From assembly GCF_005889745.1 (NCBI RefSeq), contig NZ_VCKZ01000024.1, positions 1 through 39,937 of the forward strand: a stretch of 39,937 nt of DNA, read 5' to 3'. Below are positions 7,954 to 16,405 of the stretch, one piece after another; positions within the stretch are counted from its first letter, which is position 1, and every line of letters begins with the position of its first letter. Made by a program: the position numbers and the translations under genes. Under the pieces are notes generated by a model. That model was not told the origin of the DNA, did no database searches, and worked only from the letters and a program-made list of their open reading frames with translations. The stretch comes from Actinomadura geliboluensis. GTDB lineage: Bacteria > Actinomycetota > Actinomycetes > Streptosporangiales > Streptosporangiaceae.

Positions 7954-9423
7954 ATGAGCGGGCCGTCTGTCGCGATCGTCGGAAGCGGGTTCAGCGGGCT
8001 GGGGCTGGCCATCGCGCTGAAACGCGCCGGGTGCACCGAGCTGACCGTGTTCGAGCGGGCGGACGGCCTCGGCGGCGTCTGGCGGGAGAACACCTACCCC
8101 GGCGCCGCCTGCGACGCCCCCTCGCACCTGTACTCCTACTCCTTCGAGCCGAAGCACGACTGGTCGCGCCGGTTCGCGCCGCAGCCGGAGATCCTCGACT
8201 ACCTGCGGGACTGCGCGCGCAAGAACGGCGTCACCGAGCACTTCCGGTTCGGGACGGAGGTCACCGGCGCCGACTTCGACGCCGCGACCGGGCGCTGGAC
8301 CATCCGGACGGCCGCCGGCGAGGAGTTCGCGGCGGACGTCCTGGTCTCGGCGTGCGGCCAGCTCAGCCGCCCGGCCCTGCCCGACATCCCCGGCCTGGAG
8401 ACGTTCGCCGGCACCGCGTTCCACTCCGCGCGCTGGGACCACGGCCACGACCTCGCCGGACGGCGGATCGCCGTCATCGGCAACGGGGCGAGCGCCGTCC
8501 AGTTCGTCCCGCGGATCGCGCCGGACGCCGCGACGCTCACCGTCTTCCAGCGGGAGCCGCAGTGGGTCGGCTGGAAGTGGGACCGCCGCTACCCCCGCCT
8601 CCGCTCCCGGCTCAACCGCCGGCTCCCCGTCCTCCAGCGGCTGTCCAGGCTCGGGGTGTTCCTCTGGTTCGAGGCCCTGCTCAACCCGATGCTGATCTCC
8701 CCGCGCGGCCGCCGGGTGCTGTCCGCGCACATCCGGGCGCTGTGCCGCACCACCCGGTGGGCGGTGCGCGACAAGCGGACCCGCCGCGACCTCACGCCCG
8801 GCTACGAACTCGGCTGCAAGCGCGTCCTGGTCTCCAGCGACTACTACCGGACGCTCGACCTGCCGCACGTCGACGTCGTCACCAGCCCCATCGTGAAGGT
8901 CACGCCCGACGCGGTCGTCACCGCGGACGGCACCGCCCACCAGGTCGACACCATCATCATGGGCACGGGCTTCCGGTCGCACGACTTCGTCGCACCCATG
9001 CGCGTCACCGGCCTGGACGGACGCGCCCTGGACGACGCCTGGCAGGACGGCCCGCGCGCCTACCTCGGCCTGACCGTCGCCGGTTTCCCGAACTTCTTCC
9101 TGATGTACGGGCCCAACACCAACGTGGGCTCCGGGTCAGTGGTACACATGCTGGAGAGCCAGATCGCCTATATCGTGCAGGCCGTCCGCGCCCTGCGCGA
9201 CCCGGAGGTGCTCTACATGGACGTCCGCGAGGGCGTGCTCTCCGAGTTCGACGAACGTCTCCAGCGCCGCCTGGACGGGACGGTCTGGAACGCCGGCGGC
9301 TGCACCAGCTGGTACCTGCGCGACGGCCGCCGCAACGCCAGCAACTGGCCCGGATCGATGCTCGCCTACCGCCGCCGGACCCGCACCCTCGACCCGTCCG
9401 ACTACCGGTTCGTGAAGCGCTGA
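7954..9423 (+). CDS. Flavin-containing monooxygenase, Baeyer-Villiger type
   Basis: The 489-residue protein has the FAD-binding GSGFSG (10-15), the type I BVMO fingerprint FAGTAFHSARW (151-161) matching FxGxxxHxxxW, and the NADPH-binding GNGASA (176-181). The conserved GTGF segment follows DTIIM in the second half, with FLMYGPNTNVGSGS near residue 385. It should insert oxygen next to a ketone, or oxidise a heteroatom, using FAD and NADPH in the cytoplasm. ATG 7954 has AGGGA eight bases upstream. The next gene starts one base after the stop, so they form an operon. The substrate is unknown. Confidence 0.9.
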   Translation: MSGPSVAIVGSGFSGLGLAIALKRAGCTELTVFERADGLGGVWRENTYPGAACDAPSHLYSYSFEPKHDWSRRFAPQPEILDYLRDCARKNGVTEHFRFGTEVTGADFDAATGRWTIRTAAGEEFAADVLVSACGQLSRPALPDIPGLETFAGTAFHSARWDHGHDLAGRRIAVIGNGASAVQFVPRIAPDAATLTVFQREPQWVGWKWDRRYPRLRSRLNRRLPVLQRLSRLGVFLWFEALLNPMLISPRGRRVLSAHIRALCRTTRWAVRDKRTRRDLTPGYELGCKRVLVSSDYYRTLDLPHVDVVTSPIVKVTPDAVVTADGTAHQVDTIIMGTGFRSHDFVAPMRVTGLDGRALDDAWQDGPRAYLGLTVAGFPNFFLMYGPNTNVGSGSVVHMLESQIAYIVQAVRALRDPEVLYMDVREGVLSEFDERLQRRLDGTVWNAGGCTSWYLRDGRRNASNWPGSMLAYRRRTRTLDPSDYRFVKR

Positions 9424-9424
9424 C

Positions 9425-10429
9425 ATGGGCCGGGCCACCGCTCACCCGCTGCTGCGCACCCTGGACGGCCTCCTCGTCATCCCGCCCGAGCACCACCGCC
9501 CCGACACCGGCCGCGCCGACGCCGCCGCGATGCTCGCCTGTCCCGACGCCACCCTGACCGACCTCGTCCGGCACGGCCTCCCGGCCACCGGCGAACGCGG
9601 CCGGGAGCGCTTCGACTCCCGGGACATCTTCAACATCGCCCTCTACTCCGGCTCCGGCCGCACCGGGATCGAGCGGACCGTCGCCTCCGCCCTGCGCTGG
9701 ACCCGCGCGTCCTGCGAGGACCTCATCGCGCCGCGCGTCTCCCGGTTCGAGCTGCGCGTCGCCTGCGGCTCCCCGGACGGCTGCCGCCCCGGCGCCCGCA
9801 ACACCCTCGCCCGGCCGCGGACCGGCGCCTACGGCGGGCGGGTCCGCCACGTCCGCGCGCACCCGGCCGGCGCGGCGCGCAACGAGCACGCCGGGACGGC
9901 GGCGACCGCCCGCGCGTCCGGCCCCGCGCTCACCCTCTCCGCCGTCCTGCGGACGGTCGGCGACTGCCCGGTGCTGCGCTCGCCCGCGCTCCGCGCGATC
10001 CTGCGCGAGTTCATGGGCGCCGAGCTGCGCTGGCTGCGCCTCCCCGAGGCGATGCGCGACGACGAGTCGCTCGTGCCGCGCGGGTTCGCCAGCTGCGGCT
10101 CGGCCAGCCGCTACATCGCCCGGCTGTGCCGCGAGGAGGGCATCCCCGCGACGACGCGGATCGGCTGGGTCGTCGGCCTGCCCGACCTGGTGCACGCCTG
10201 GGTGGAGGTCGAGGACGAGGACGGCGTCACCAAGGTCATCGACCCGACGTTCGTGCTGCTCGCCGAGGTGATCCCGGGCGCGAACCCGATGCTGCGCGAC
10301 CCGGGCATCGCCTTCCGCACCAACCGGCTCGTCCCCACCGCGCTCGGCGTCGGCGCCGACATCGCGTCCCACACCTGCGCCGCCGGCCATGTGCCCCGCG
10401 TGAGCGCGTCCCTCGTCCCCGTGGCCTGA
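9425..10429 (+). CDS. Transglutaminase-like Cys-His-Asp protein
   Basis: The 334-residue product has no recognised domain in its first 190 residues. The C-terminal half contains FASCGSASRYIARLCREEGIPATTR, LPDLVHAWVEVE and KVIDPTFVLL. This is the Cys (C224), His (H257), Asp (D273) arrangement of transglutaminase-like/arylamine N-acetyltransferase-fold enzymes. The reaction could be amide bond formation, hydrolysis or acyl transfer. It lies one base after the monooxygenase and is expected to be co-transcribed. The middle region (about 110-165) is rich in Arg, Ala and Gly and looks poorly structured. Confidence 0.6.
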   Translation: MGRATAHPLLRTLDGLLVIPPEHHRPDTGRADAAAMLACPDATLTDLVRHGLPATGERGRERFDSRDIFNIALYSGSGRTGIERTVASALRWTRASCEDLIAPRVSRFELRVACGSPDGCRPGARNTLARPRTGAYGGRVRHVRAHPAGAARNEHAGTAATARASGPALTLSAVLRTVGDCPVLRSPALRAILREFMGAELRWLRLPEAMRDDESLVPRGFASCGSASRYIARLCREEGIPATTRIGWVVGLPDLVHAWVEVEDEDGVTKVIDPTFVLLAEVIPGANPMLRDPGIAFRTNRLVPTALGVGADIASHTCAAGHVPRVSASLVPVA

Positions 10430-10464
10430 GCGGGTCTATCGGACGGGCGTGCGATGGTGGTGGG

Positions 10465-11421
10465 GTGAGCGCCGATGAGGAGCGTGACGGGGTCCGGCTG
10501 ACGAACCTCGACCAGCCCCTGTTCGACGGGGCCGACGCGACCAAGCGCGACCTGGTCGACTACCTGGACGCCGTCGCCGGGCGCCTCGTGCCGCAGCTGG
10601 CCGGGCGTCCGCTGTCGGTGATCCGCGTGCTGCGCGGCCAGAAGCCGTTCATGCAGAAGAACGTGCCGAAGTACACCCCGTCCTGGGTGCGGACCGTGAC
10701 GGTGTGGGCGGAGACGTCGCGGCGCGAGGTGTCGTACGCGCTGTGCGACGACCGCCGCACCCTGCTGTGGTTCGCCAACCAGCGCGCCGTCGAGTACCAC
10801 CCGCCGCTGTTCCGCGCGGACGCGCCGCACCGCCCCACCCACCTCGTGATCGACATCGACCCGCCGGGCGCCGACGCGTTCGGCGCGGCGGTGCGGGCCG
10901 CGCATCTGGTCCGGCGGGCGCTGGACGACTGCGGGCTGGCGGGCGCGGTGAAGACCAGCGGCGCGAAGGGCGTGCACGTGTTCGTCCCGCTGGACGGCAC
11001 GGCCGAGGTCGAGGACGTCGCCGCCGCCACCCGCGCGCTCGGCGCCCGCGCCGAGCGGCTCGACCCGGAGCTCGCGACGACCGCGTTCATCCGCGAGGAC
11101 CGCGGCGGCAAGGTGTTCCTCGACTCGACCCGAGCGGGAGGCGCGACCGTCGCCGCCGCCTACAGCCCGCGCATCCGCCCCGGTGCGCCCGTCTCGTTCC
11201 CCGTCGCGTGGGACGACCTCGACGGCGTCGCCCCGGCCGACTTCACGATCCGGAACGCGCTCGGCGTCCTCGGCGACCGCGACCCGTGGTCGGAGCTCAT
11301 GCCGGTGCCGCAGCCCCTGCCCGCCGACCTGGTCGAGGAGGGGCACACGATCCCGATCGCGCGGGTCCAGGCGATGCACGAGGGCAAGCGCCGGGCCAGG
11401 GCGCGCCGCGACGCCGGCTGA
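10465..11421 (+). CDS. Stand-alone LigD-type polymerase/primase domain
   Basis: The 318-residue protein matches the polymerase domain of bacterial NHEJ ligase D. It has the N-terminal LTNLDQPLF and TKRDLVDYLDAV, the KYTPSWVRTVTV block, the metal motif LVIDIDPPG (D130, D132), the TSGAKGVHVFVPL nucleotide-binding motif (164-176) and the third acidic residue in KVFLDSTR (D220). It should add nucleotides, often ribonucleotides, at broken DNA ends in concert with Ku. There is no ligase or nuclease domain and no ku gene in the window. GTG 10465 follows a GGTGGTGGG stretch. It ends before a strong convergent terminator. Confidence 0.88.
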   Translation: MSADEERDGVRLTNLDQPLFDGADATKRDLVDYLDAVAGRLVPQLAGRPLSVIRVLRGQKPFMQKNVPKYTPSWVRTVTVWAETSRREVSYALCDDRRTLLWFANQRAVEYHPPLFRADAPHRPTHLVIDIDPPGADAFGAAVRAAHLVRRALDDCGLAGAVKTSGAKGVHVFVPLDGTAEVEDVAAATRALGARAERLDPELATTAFIREDRGGKVFLDSTRAGGATVAAAYSPRIRPGAPVSFPVAWDDLDGVAPADFTIRNALGVLGDRDPWSELMPVPQPLPADLVEEGHTIPIARVQAMHEGKRRARARRDAG

Positions 11422-11438
11422 CGCGTCCGCGGGCCGTC

Positions 11439-11483
11439 CCGCGCTTTTCCCCGGTCTCGCGAGCAGGCCGGGGAAAAGCGCGG
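11439..11483. terminator. Bidirectional terminator, 16-bp stem
   Basis: CCGCGCTTTTCCCCGG (11439-11454) and its exact reverse complement (11468-11483) flank a 13-base loop. The stem contains T and A runs on both strands. It lies between the ends of the convergent LigD-like and P450 genes and should stop transcripts from both sides. Confidence 0.8.
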
Positions 11484-11490
11484 CGAAAGC

Positions 11491-12705
11491 TCAGGAATTC
11501 AGCCTGACCGGCAGCGACCGGTGCCCGTTGGAGATGAACGACTCGACCGGCCGCAGCTCGCCCGGATCGACGGCGAGCTCCATATCCGGGAAGCGGGCGA
11601 AAAGCGCCGGAAGGGCGATCTCGGCCTCCATCCGCGCGAGAGGCGAGCCCACGCAGAAGTGCACGCCGTGGCCGAAGGAGATGTGCTCCTTGACGGCCCG
11701 GGTGATGTCGAAGGCGTCGGCGCTGTCGCCGTGCAGGGAAAGGTCGCGCCCGGCCGCCGCGTAGGCGGCGAGGATCGCCTCGCCCTTGCCGATCGTGACG
11801 CCGTCGACGTCGATGTCCTCGACGGCGTAGCGCAGCGGCAGGTTCGCCACGGGCGGCTGCCAGCGCAGCGCCTCCTCGATCACCTCCGTCCACGGCACCG
11901 ACCCGGCCCGGACGAGCGCGCGCTGCTCCGGATGCGTCAGCAGCGCGGTGATCGCCTGGTCGAGCAGGTTCACCGTGGTCTCGTGCCCGGCGGAGATCAT
12001 CAGGATCAGCGTGTCGACCAGCTCCTCCTCGCTGAGCCGCGACCCGTCCTCGTCGCGGGAGGAGATCAGCACGCCGGCCAGGTCGTCGGCGGGCTCGCGG
12101 CGCCGGAACGCGACGAAGTCCTGCAGGATGCCGTACATCTCGGTCTGGTTGGCGATGGCCTCCTCCGCCGTCAGCGCGGTGTTGAAGATGCCGTCCACGC
12201 ACCGGCGCAGGCTCGGCCGCGTCTCCTCCGGGACGCCGAACAGCCGGCAGATCACCTCGATCGGCAGCGGGTAGGCGAACGCCTCGCGCAGGTCGGCGCG
12301 CCCGCCGGGGGCGGCGGCGAGCCCGTCCAGCAGGCCGGCGGTGATCCGCTCGACGTCGGGCCGGAGCGCCTCGGTGCGGCGGGGCGTGAACGCCCGGGAG
12401 ATGATGGCGCGCAGCCGGCGGTGGTCCTCGCCGTAGGCGGTGAACATGTTGCGCACCGAGACCCACAGGCGCAGCGGCCAGTCTTCGGCGATCTCGCCGT
12501 CGATGTACTTCGTCCAGTGCAGATTCGGGTCCTTCGACACCCGCGGATCGGCGAGCAGGCGTTTCAGCTGCTCCTGGCCGGTGACCGCCCACGCGACGAC
12601 GCCGCCGGGCAGTTCCACGAGCGTCACCGGGCCGCGCGCCCGCAGTTTCGCGGCCTCTCCCTGGACGTCGCCGCCGGACGGATCGATGACGAGCGGATTC
12701 TCCAT
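11491..12705 (-). CDS. Cytochrome P450 (CYP107-like class)
   Basis: The 404-residue protein has every P450 landmark: I-helix AGHETT (239-244), K-helix EEALR (277-281) and the heme loop FGHGVHFCVGSPLAR with the iron ligand Cys351. Length and sequence style suit soluble bacterial P450s of the CYP107/105 group that receive electrons from a ferredoxin. No ferredoxin gene is adjacent. ATG 12705 follows GAGAGGG. The usual aromatic residue before the RD pair after the K-helix is replaced by an alanine-rich AAYAAAGRD. The substrate is unknown. Confidence 0.93.
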   Translation of the reverse strand: MENPLVIDPSGGDVQGEAAKLRARGPVTLVELPGGVVAWAVTGQEQLKRLLADPRVSKDPNLHWTKYIDGEIAEDWPLRLWVSVRNMFTAYGEDHRRLRAIISRAFTPRRTEALRPDVERITAGLLDGLAAAPGGRADLREAFAYPLPIEVICRLFGVPEETRPSLRRCVDGIFNTALTAEEAIANQTEMYGILQDFVAFRRREPADDLAGVLISSRDEDGSRLSEEELVDTLILMISAGHETTVNLLDQAITALLTHPEQRALVRAGSVPWTEVIEEALRWQPPVANLPLRYAVEDIDVDGVTIGKGEAILAAYAAAGRDLSLHGDSADAFDITRAVKEHISFGHGVHFCVGSPLARMEAEIALPALFARFPDMELAVDPGELRPVESFISNGHRSLPVRLNS

Positions 12706-12834
12706 TGCTGCCCTCTCCACGGACGCGTCGGAGCGCACCCGCGGGCGGCTCCCGAATGACCGACGCAGCCAACGTACGGGGCGCCGCGCCGGGCCGCCAG
12801 ATCACCGTGCGGACTCGTCCGGCGGCCGCATTTT

Positions 12835-12855
12835 CGGCCATTCCTTAAATGGCCG
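12835..12855. terminator. Stem-loop between the P450 start and paaX-like 3' end
   Basis: CGGCCATT, a CCTTA loop and AATGGCCG form an 8-bp perfect stem in the 215-base gap between the P450 start and the stop of the PaaX-like gene on the same strand. It lies 66 bases beyond that stop and is flanked by short T and A runs. A terminator for the PaaX-like gene is most likely; an operator for the P450 gene is the alternative. Confidence 0.45.
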
Positions 12856-12920
12856 CGCGGAAATCCTCAGCCCGGATTCGGCGTGGCACGGCAAGCGGTA
12901 CGTGCCGCCGCCCGGCCGGT

Positions 12921-13772
12921 TCAGCGGCGGCCGGCGTCGGCGGCGAGCAGGGTGCGGAGCTGGTCGGCGGCGTCGGGTTCGAGGGCGGCGAACCGCTCCC
13001 GGTACAGGGCGGTGGACGCGGGCGCGGGCCAGTCGGCGGGCAGGTGCTCGGCGGGCAGGCCCGGGTCGGTGCGCAGCAGCTGCAGCCAGTCGGCGCCGAG
13101 CAGGGTGAGCCGGCTGAGCGGGCTGCCGCGCCGCTCCCGGTCCGGCGTCCAGGTCGCGATGAACGACTCGTGCTCGGCGCGGATCGCCGGGACGTCCCAG
13201 GCGCGGCGCAGCAGCCGCGGCACGTCGGTGCCCTCCACCGGGACGGAGTAGAACGCGTCGGCCAGCTCCGCCAGCCCGGCGAACGCGGGGCCGGCGAAGA
13301 TCGCGTCGATGTCGACCCGGCCGGGCGCGATCCACAGCCCGTCGCGCAGCCCGCCGAAGCCGGCCCAGATCAGCCGGGCGCGGATCTGGTGGCGCAGGTC
13401 GCGGCGGCTCTCCGGCATGGAGTAGCTGAGCAGCGTCCACTCGCCGCCGGGGTGGGCGAACGGCTCCGCCGAGCGGACCCGGGGGGTGGCCTCGCGGAGC
13501 AGCTCCTCGGCCCACGGGGTGAGCGAGAACCGCGCGGTGCGGCCCTCCCGGACGCGGGCGAGCTGCCCCTTGCGGGTCATCCGCGCGAGCGTGGCGCGGC
13601 CGGCCGCCTCCGCGACGCCGAGGTCCTCCAGCAGGTGCAGGAAGACCCGGGAGCTGATCGGCGGGAGGCCGCGGTCGAGGACGAGCGAGCCGAGGAAGCT
13701 GAACAGCAGCTGCTGCGGGGCGCGCCGGCGCGGCCGTGCGCTCGCGGACGCGTCGTCCTGCTCGCCGGTCAT
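12921..13772 (-). CDS. PaaX family transcriptional regulator
   Basis: The 283-residue protein follows the PaaX plan. It has an N-terminal winged helix after a basic linker (PQQLLFSFLGSLVLDRGLPPISSRVFLHLLEDLGV, about residues 19-53), a central domain with WTLLSYSMPESRRDLRHQIRARLIWAGFGGLRDGLWIAP, and an all-helical C-terminal domain. PaaX members respond to aryl-CoA thioesters such as phenylacetyl-CoA. It diverges from the SDR-amidohydrolase-MaoC operon and probably represses both promoters. ATG 13772 follows GGAGGGACGGGGC. Confidence 0.85.
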   Translation of the reverse strand: MTGEQDDASASARPRRRAPQQLLFSFLGSLVLDRGLPPISSRVFLHLLEDLGVAEAAGRATLARMTRKGQLARVREGRTARFSLTPWAEELLREATPRVRSAEPFAHPGGEWTLLSYSMPESRRDLRHQIRARLIWAGFGGLRDGLWIAPGRVDIDAIFAGPAFAGLAELADAFYSVPVEGTDVPRLLRRAWDVPAIRAEHESFIATWTPDRERRGSPLSRLTLLGADWLQLLRTDPGLPAEHLPADWPAPASTALYRERFAALEPDAADQLRTLLAADAGRR

Positions 13773-13800
13773 GCCCCGTCCCTCCGTCGTCGCCGTTCGC

Positions 13801-13855
13801 CGCCATCGGTGGACGCCGCCATCGGTGGGACGGCGCCGTCGCTGGACATCCCACC
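13801..13855. promoter_or_regulatory. Repeats in the PaaX-like regulator's control region
   Basis: CGCCATCGGTGG occurs twice with a 16-bp period (13801-13812 and 13817-13828). The second copy runs into GGTGGGA (13824-13830), which is the inverse of TCCCACC at 13849-13855. These lie just upstream of the regulator's own start and could be its binding sites. Confidence 0.4.
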
Positions 13856-13902
13856 ATGCCGCCCCCGGTCTCCGGCCGCGTCCTACTTTATTCGATCAAA
13901 TC

Positions 13903-13931
13903 TTGACGAGCGACAGCAATGAATCTAGCTT
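13903..13931 (+). promoter_or_regulatory. Promoter of the SDR operon
   Basis: TTGACG (13903-13908), a 17-base spacer and TAGCTT (13926-13931) form a vegetative-type promoter. Transcription would start near 13938, about 25 bases before the SDR start codon. The surrounding DNA is unusually AT-rich for this window. Confidence 0.6.
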
Positions 13932-13962
13932 CTAGGGCACAACGCGGATCGGAAGGGTGGCA

Positions 13963-14877
13963 ATGGAGCTGAACGGGAAGGTGGCGGTGGTCACCGGAGC
14001 CGGCCGGGGCCTCGGCCTCGCCTACGCCGGCGAACTCGCCCGCGCCGGCGCGGCCGTCGTCGTCAACGACGCGGACGCCGGCGCCGCCGGGGCGGCCGCG
14101 GCGCGGATCGCCGCCGCGGGCGGGCGGGCCGTCGCGCACCCCGCCGCGGTCGGCCCCGCCGAGGCCGCCGACGCGCTGGTCGCGCGGGCCGTGGCGGAGT
14201 TCGGCCGGCTCGACGTGATGGTGACCAACGCCGGCGTCCTGCGCGACCGGGTGCTGTGGAAGATGACCGACGACGACTTCGACACCGTCGTCCGGGTGCA
14301 TCTGAAGGGCACGTTCACCTGCGCCCGCGCGGCGGCGGTCCGGTTCCGCGAGCAGGGGGAGGGCGGCCGGCTCATCCTGGTCGGCTCGCCGGCCGGGCAG
14401 CGCGGCAACTTCGGCCAGACGAACTACTCCGCGGCCAAGGCCGGGATCGTCGGGTTCGCCCGGACCTGGGCGATGGAGCTGGCCCGCGCGAACGTCACCG
14501 TCAACGCGGTCGTGCCCGTCGCGGCCACCGCGATGACCGAGACGATCCCCGCGCTCGCGCCTTACGTGGCGGCGATGCGGGAGGGCCGCGCCATGCCGCC
14601 GTTCGCGCGCCGCGCGCTGGCCTTCGGCACCCCCGAGGACGCCGCCGGGCTGGTCGCCTTCCTCGCCTCGGACGCCGCGTCCGGCATCACCGGGCAGGCC
14701 ATCGGGATCGGCGGCGACCGGCTCTCGCTCTGGACGCACCCGACCCAGGCCGTCGCCGCCTACCGGGACGGCGGCTGGGCCGCGGCCGACATCGCCGGGG
14801 TCTGGCCGGCGGTCTTCGCCGAGCATGAGCAGAGCGTGGGGGAGAACCTCCCCGCGGCGCCGGAGGGCGCCGCGTGA
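13963..14877 (+). CDS. Short-chain dehydrogenase/reductase
   Basis: A 304-residue classical SDR with the cofactor motif TGAGRGLG (11-18), VTNAG (88-92), catalytic Ser142, and Tyr155 and Lys159 in YSAAK. The acidic residues in VVVNDAD after strand 2 suggest NAD(H) use. About 50 residues beyond the usual SDR end form a C-terminal tail with WTHPTQAVAAYRDGGW, as in SDRs fused or linked to MaoC-type hydratases in fatty acyl or steroid side-chain breakdown. ATG 13963 has GGAAGGG. It is first of three overlapping genes (GTGA with the next). Confidence 0.9.
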   Translation: MELNGKVAVVTGAGRGLGLAYAGELARAGAAVVVNDADAGAAGAAAARIAAAGGRAVAHPAAVGPAEAADALVARAVAEFGRLDVMVTNAGVLRDRVLWKMTDDDFDTVVRVHLKGTFTCARAAAVRFREQGEGGRLILVGSPAGQRGNFGQTNYSAAKAGIVGFARTWAMELARANVTVNAVVPVAATAMTETIPALAPYVAAMREGRAMPPFARRALAFGTPEDAAGLVAFLASDAASGITGQAIGIGGDRLSLWTHPTQAVAAYRDGGWAAADIAGVWPAVFAEHEQSVGENLPAAPEGAA

Positions 14878-15770
14878 GCGGCCTCGACCTGGCCGCGCTG
14901 GAGGCGATCGACGTCCACGTCCACGTCGAGGCCGACGGGCACGGCCACCTGTCGCTGCCGGAGGAGTTCATGGAGGCGTCGGCGAAGTACTTCGGCGCCG
15001 ACCAGAACCGCACGCCCACGATCGACGAGATCGCCGCCTACTACCGCGAGCGGCGGACGGCGGCCGTCGTGTTCACCGTCGACATGGAGAACGCCACCGG
15101 GCACCCCGCCATCTCCAGCGAGGAGATCGCCGACCGCGCCGCCGAACACCCCGACGTGCTCATCCCGTTCGCGAGCATCGACCCGGCCAAGGGGCGCGCC
15201 GGCGCCCGGACGTTCCGCCGGCTGATCGAGGAGCGCGGCGTCCGCGGCATCAAGTTCCACCCGTCGCTGCAGGGCTTCGCACCCGACGACCGCAGCGCGT
15301 ACCCGCTGCTGGAGGTCGCCGCCGAGCACGGCGTCCCGGCCCTGTTCCACACCGGGCAGACCGGGATCGGCGCCGGGATGCCGGGCGGCGGAGGCATCCG
15401 GCTCGGCCTGTCCAACCCGATGCTGCTGGACGGCGTCGCCGTCGACCTCCCCGAACTGACGATCATCATGGCGCACCCCTCGTTCCCCTGGCAGGACGAG
15501 GCGCTCGCCGTCGCCACGCACAAGCCGAACGTCTACATCGACCTGTCCGGCTGGTCGCCGAAGTACTTCCCGCCGCAGCTCGTCCGGTACGCCAACGGGC
15601 TGCTGCAGGACAAGGTCCTGTTCGGTTCCGACTACCCGGTCATCACCCCGGACCGGTGGCGGCGCGACTTCGCGGAGCTGGAGATCAAGCCGCACGTCCG
15701 CCCCAAGATCCTGAAGGACAACGCCGTGCGGGCCCTGGGCCTGGCTCCGGCGGGCGAGGAGGAGGCATGA
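14874..15770 (+). CDS. Amidohydrolase-2 family TIM-barrel hydrolase/decarboxylase (PF04909)
   Basis: The 298-residue protein has the metal-binding AIDVHVHVE (H15, H17) at the first strand, KFHPS (H129), LFHTG (H159), MAHPS (H201) and FGSDYP (D253). This is the set of the ACMSD/LigJ/LigY-like branch of amidohydrolases. Members decarboxylate or hydrolyse ring-cleavage products and aromatic acids. GTG 14874 overlaps the SDR stop by GTGA and its own stop overlaps the next start by ATGA. The context argues for hydrolysis or decarboxylation of an aromatic-derived intermediate. The exact substrate is unknown. Confidence 0.85.
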   Translation: MSGLDLAALEAIDVHVHVEADGHGHLSLPEEFMEASAKYFGADQNRTPTIDEIAAYYRERRTAAVVFTVDMENATGHPAISSEEIADRAAEHPDVLIPFASIDPAKGRAGARTFRRLIEERGVRGIKFHPSLQGFAPDDRSAYPLLEVAAEHGVPALFHTGQTGIGAGMPGGGGIRLGLSNPMLLDGVAVDLPELTIIMAHPSFPWQDEALAVATHKPNVYIDLSGWSPKYFPPQLVRYANGLLQDKVLFGSDYPVITPDRWRRDFAELEIKPHVRPKILKDNAVRALGLAPAGEEEA

Positions 15771-16219
15771 GCACGACCGTCGCGTACGCGGACCTGAAGA
15801 GCCTGGCGGGCGGCTCGCTCGGCACCAGCCGCTGGCTGGAGGTGGACCAGTCCCGCATCGACACCTTCGCCGACGCCACCGACGACCACCAGTGGATCCA
15901 CGTCGACCCCGAGCGCGCCAAGGACGGCCCGTTCGGCGGCCCGGTCGCGCACGGCTACCTGACGCTGTCGCTGGTCATCCCGCTGTGGACGGAGCTGCTC
16001 GACGTCACCGGCGTCACCACGAAGATCAACTACGGGCTGAACAAGGTGCGCTTCCCGGCCCCCGTCCCGGCAGGCTCCCGCATCCGCCTCTCCGGAACCC
16101 TCGGGGACGTGGCGGACGTCGCCGGCGGCGTCCAGGTCACCGCCGACCTCGTCGTGGAGATCGAGAACGCCGACAAGCCCGCCTGCGTCCTCCAGGGCAT
16201 CTTCCGCTTCATCCCCTAG
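15767..16219 (+). CDS. MaoC-like hot-dog dehydratase
   Basis: The 150-residue single hot-dog domain contains FADATDDHQWIHVDPERA with the catalytic Asp40 and His45, followed by GPFGGPVAHGYLTLSL, the (R)-specific enoyl-CoA hydratase signature. It probably hydrates an enoyl-CoA, with the SDR oxidising the resulting alcohol. It starts in an ATGA overlap with a GAGGAGG ribosome binding site inside the amidohydrolase gene. The operon appears to end here, with 186 bases before the IclR gene. Confidence 0.9.
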   Translation: MSTTVAYADLKSLAGGSLGTSRWLEVDQSRIDTFADATDDHQWIHVDPERAKDGPFGGPVAHGYLTLSLVIPLWTELLDVTGVTTKINYGLNKVRFPAPVPAGSRIRLSGTLGDVADVAGGVQVTADLVVEIENADKPACVLQGIFRFIP

Positions 16220-16351
16220 CCTCATCCCCTAGCCCCATCCCGCCGGGCCGGGCTGTCCGCTCTGCGTCCGCTCCCGCCGCCCGGCCGCACCCTCCACCGC
16301 CCGGGTCCGCGGCACGCCCCGACAGGGGCGGGTCGCGGACCTCCGGTCACA

Positions 16352-16368
16352 TGTCCGTATGATGGACA
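16352..16368. promoter_or_regulatory. Imperfect palindrome over the -10 of the IclR gene
   Basis: TGTCC, seven bases and GGACA (16352-16368) pair at six of eight positions around a central base. TATGAT (16358-16363), a good -10, lies inside. Binding would block transcription of the downstream IclR gene, as expected for autoregulation. Bases 16353-16367 match the palindrome at 22796-22810 at 11 of 15 positions. Confidence 0.5.
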
Positions 16369-16405
16369 GCCGAGTGATCTGAGACGGCCGGCGAGGGGAT
16401 GATCG

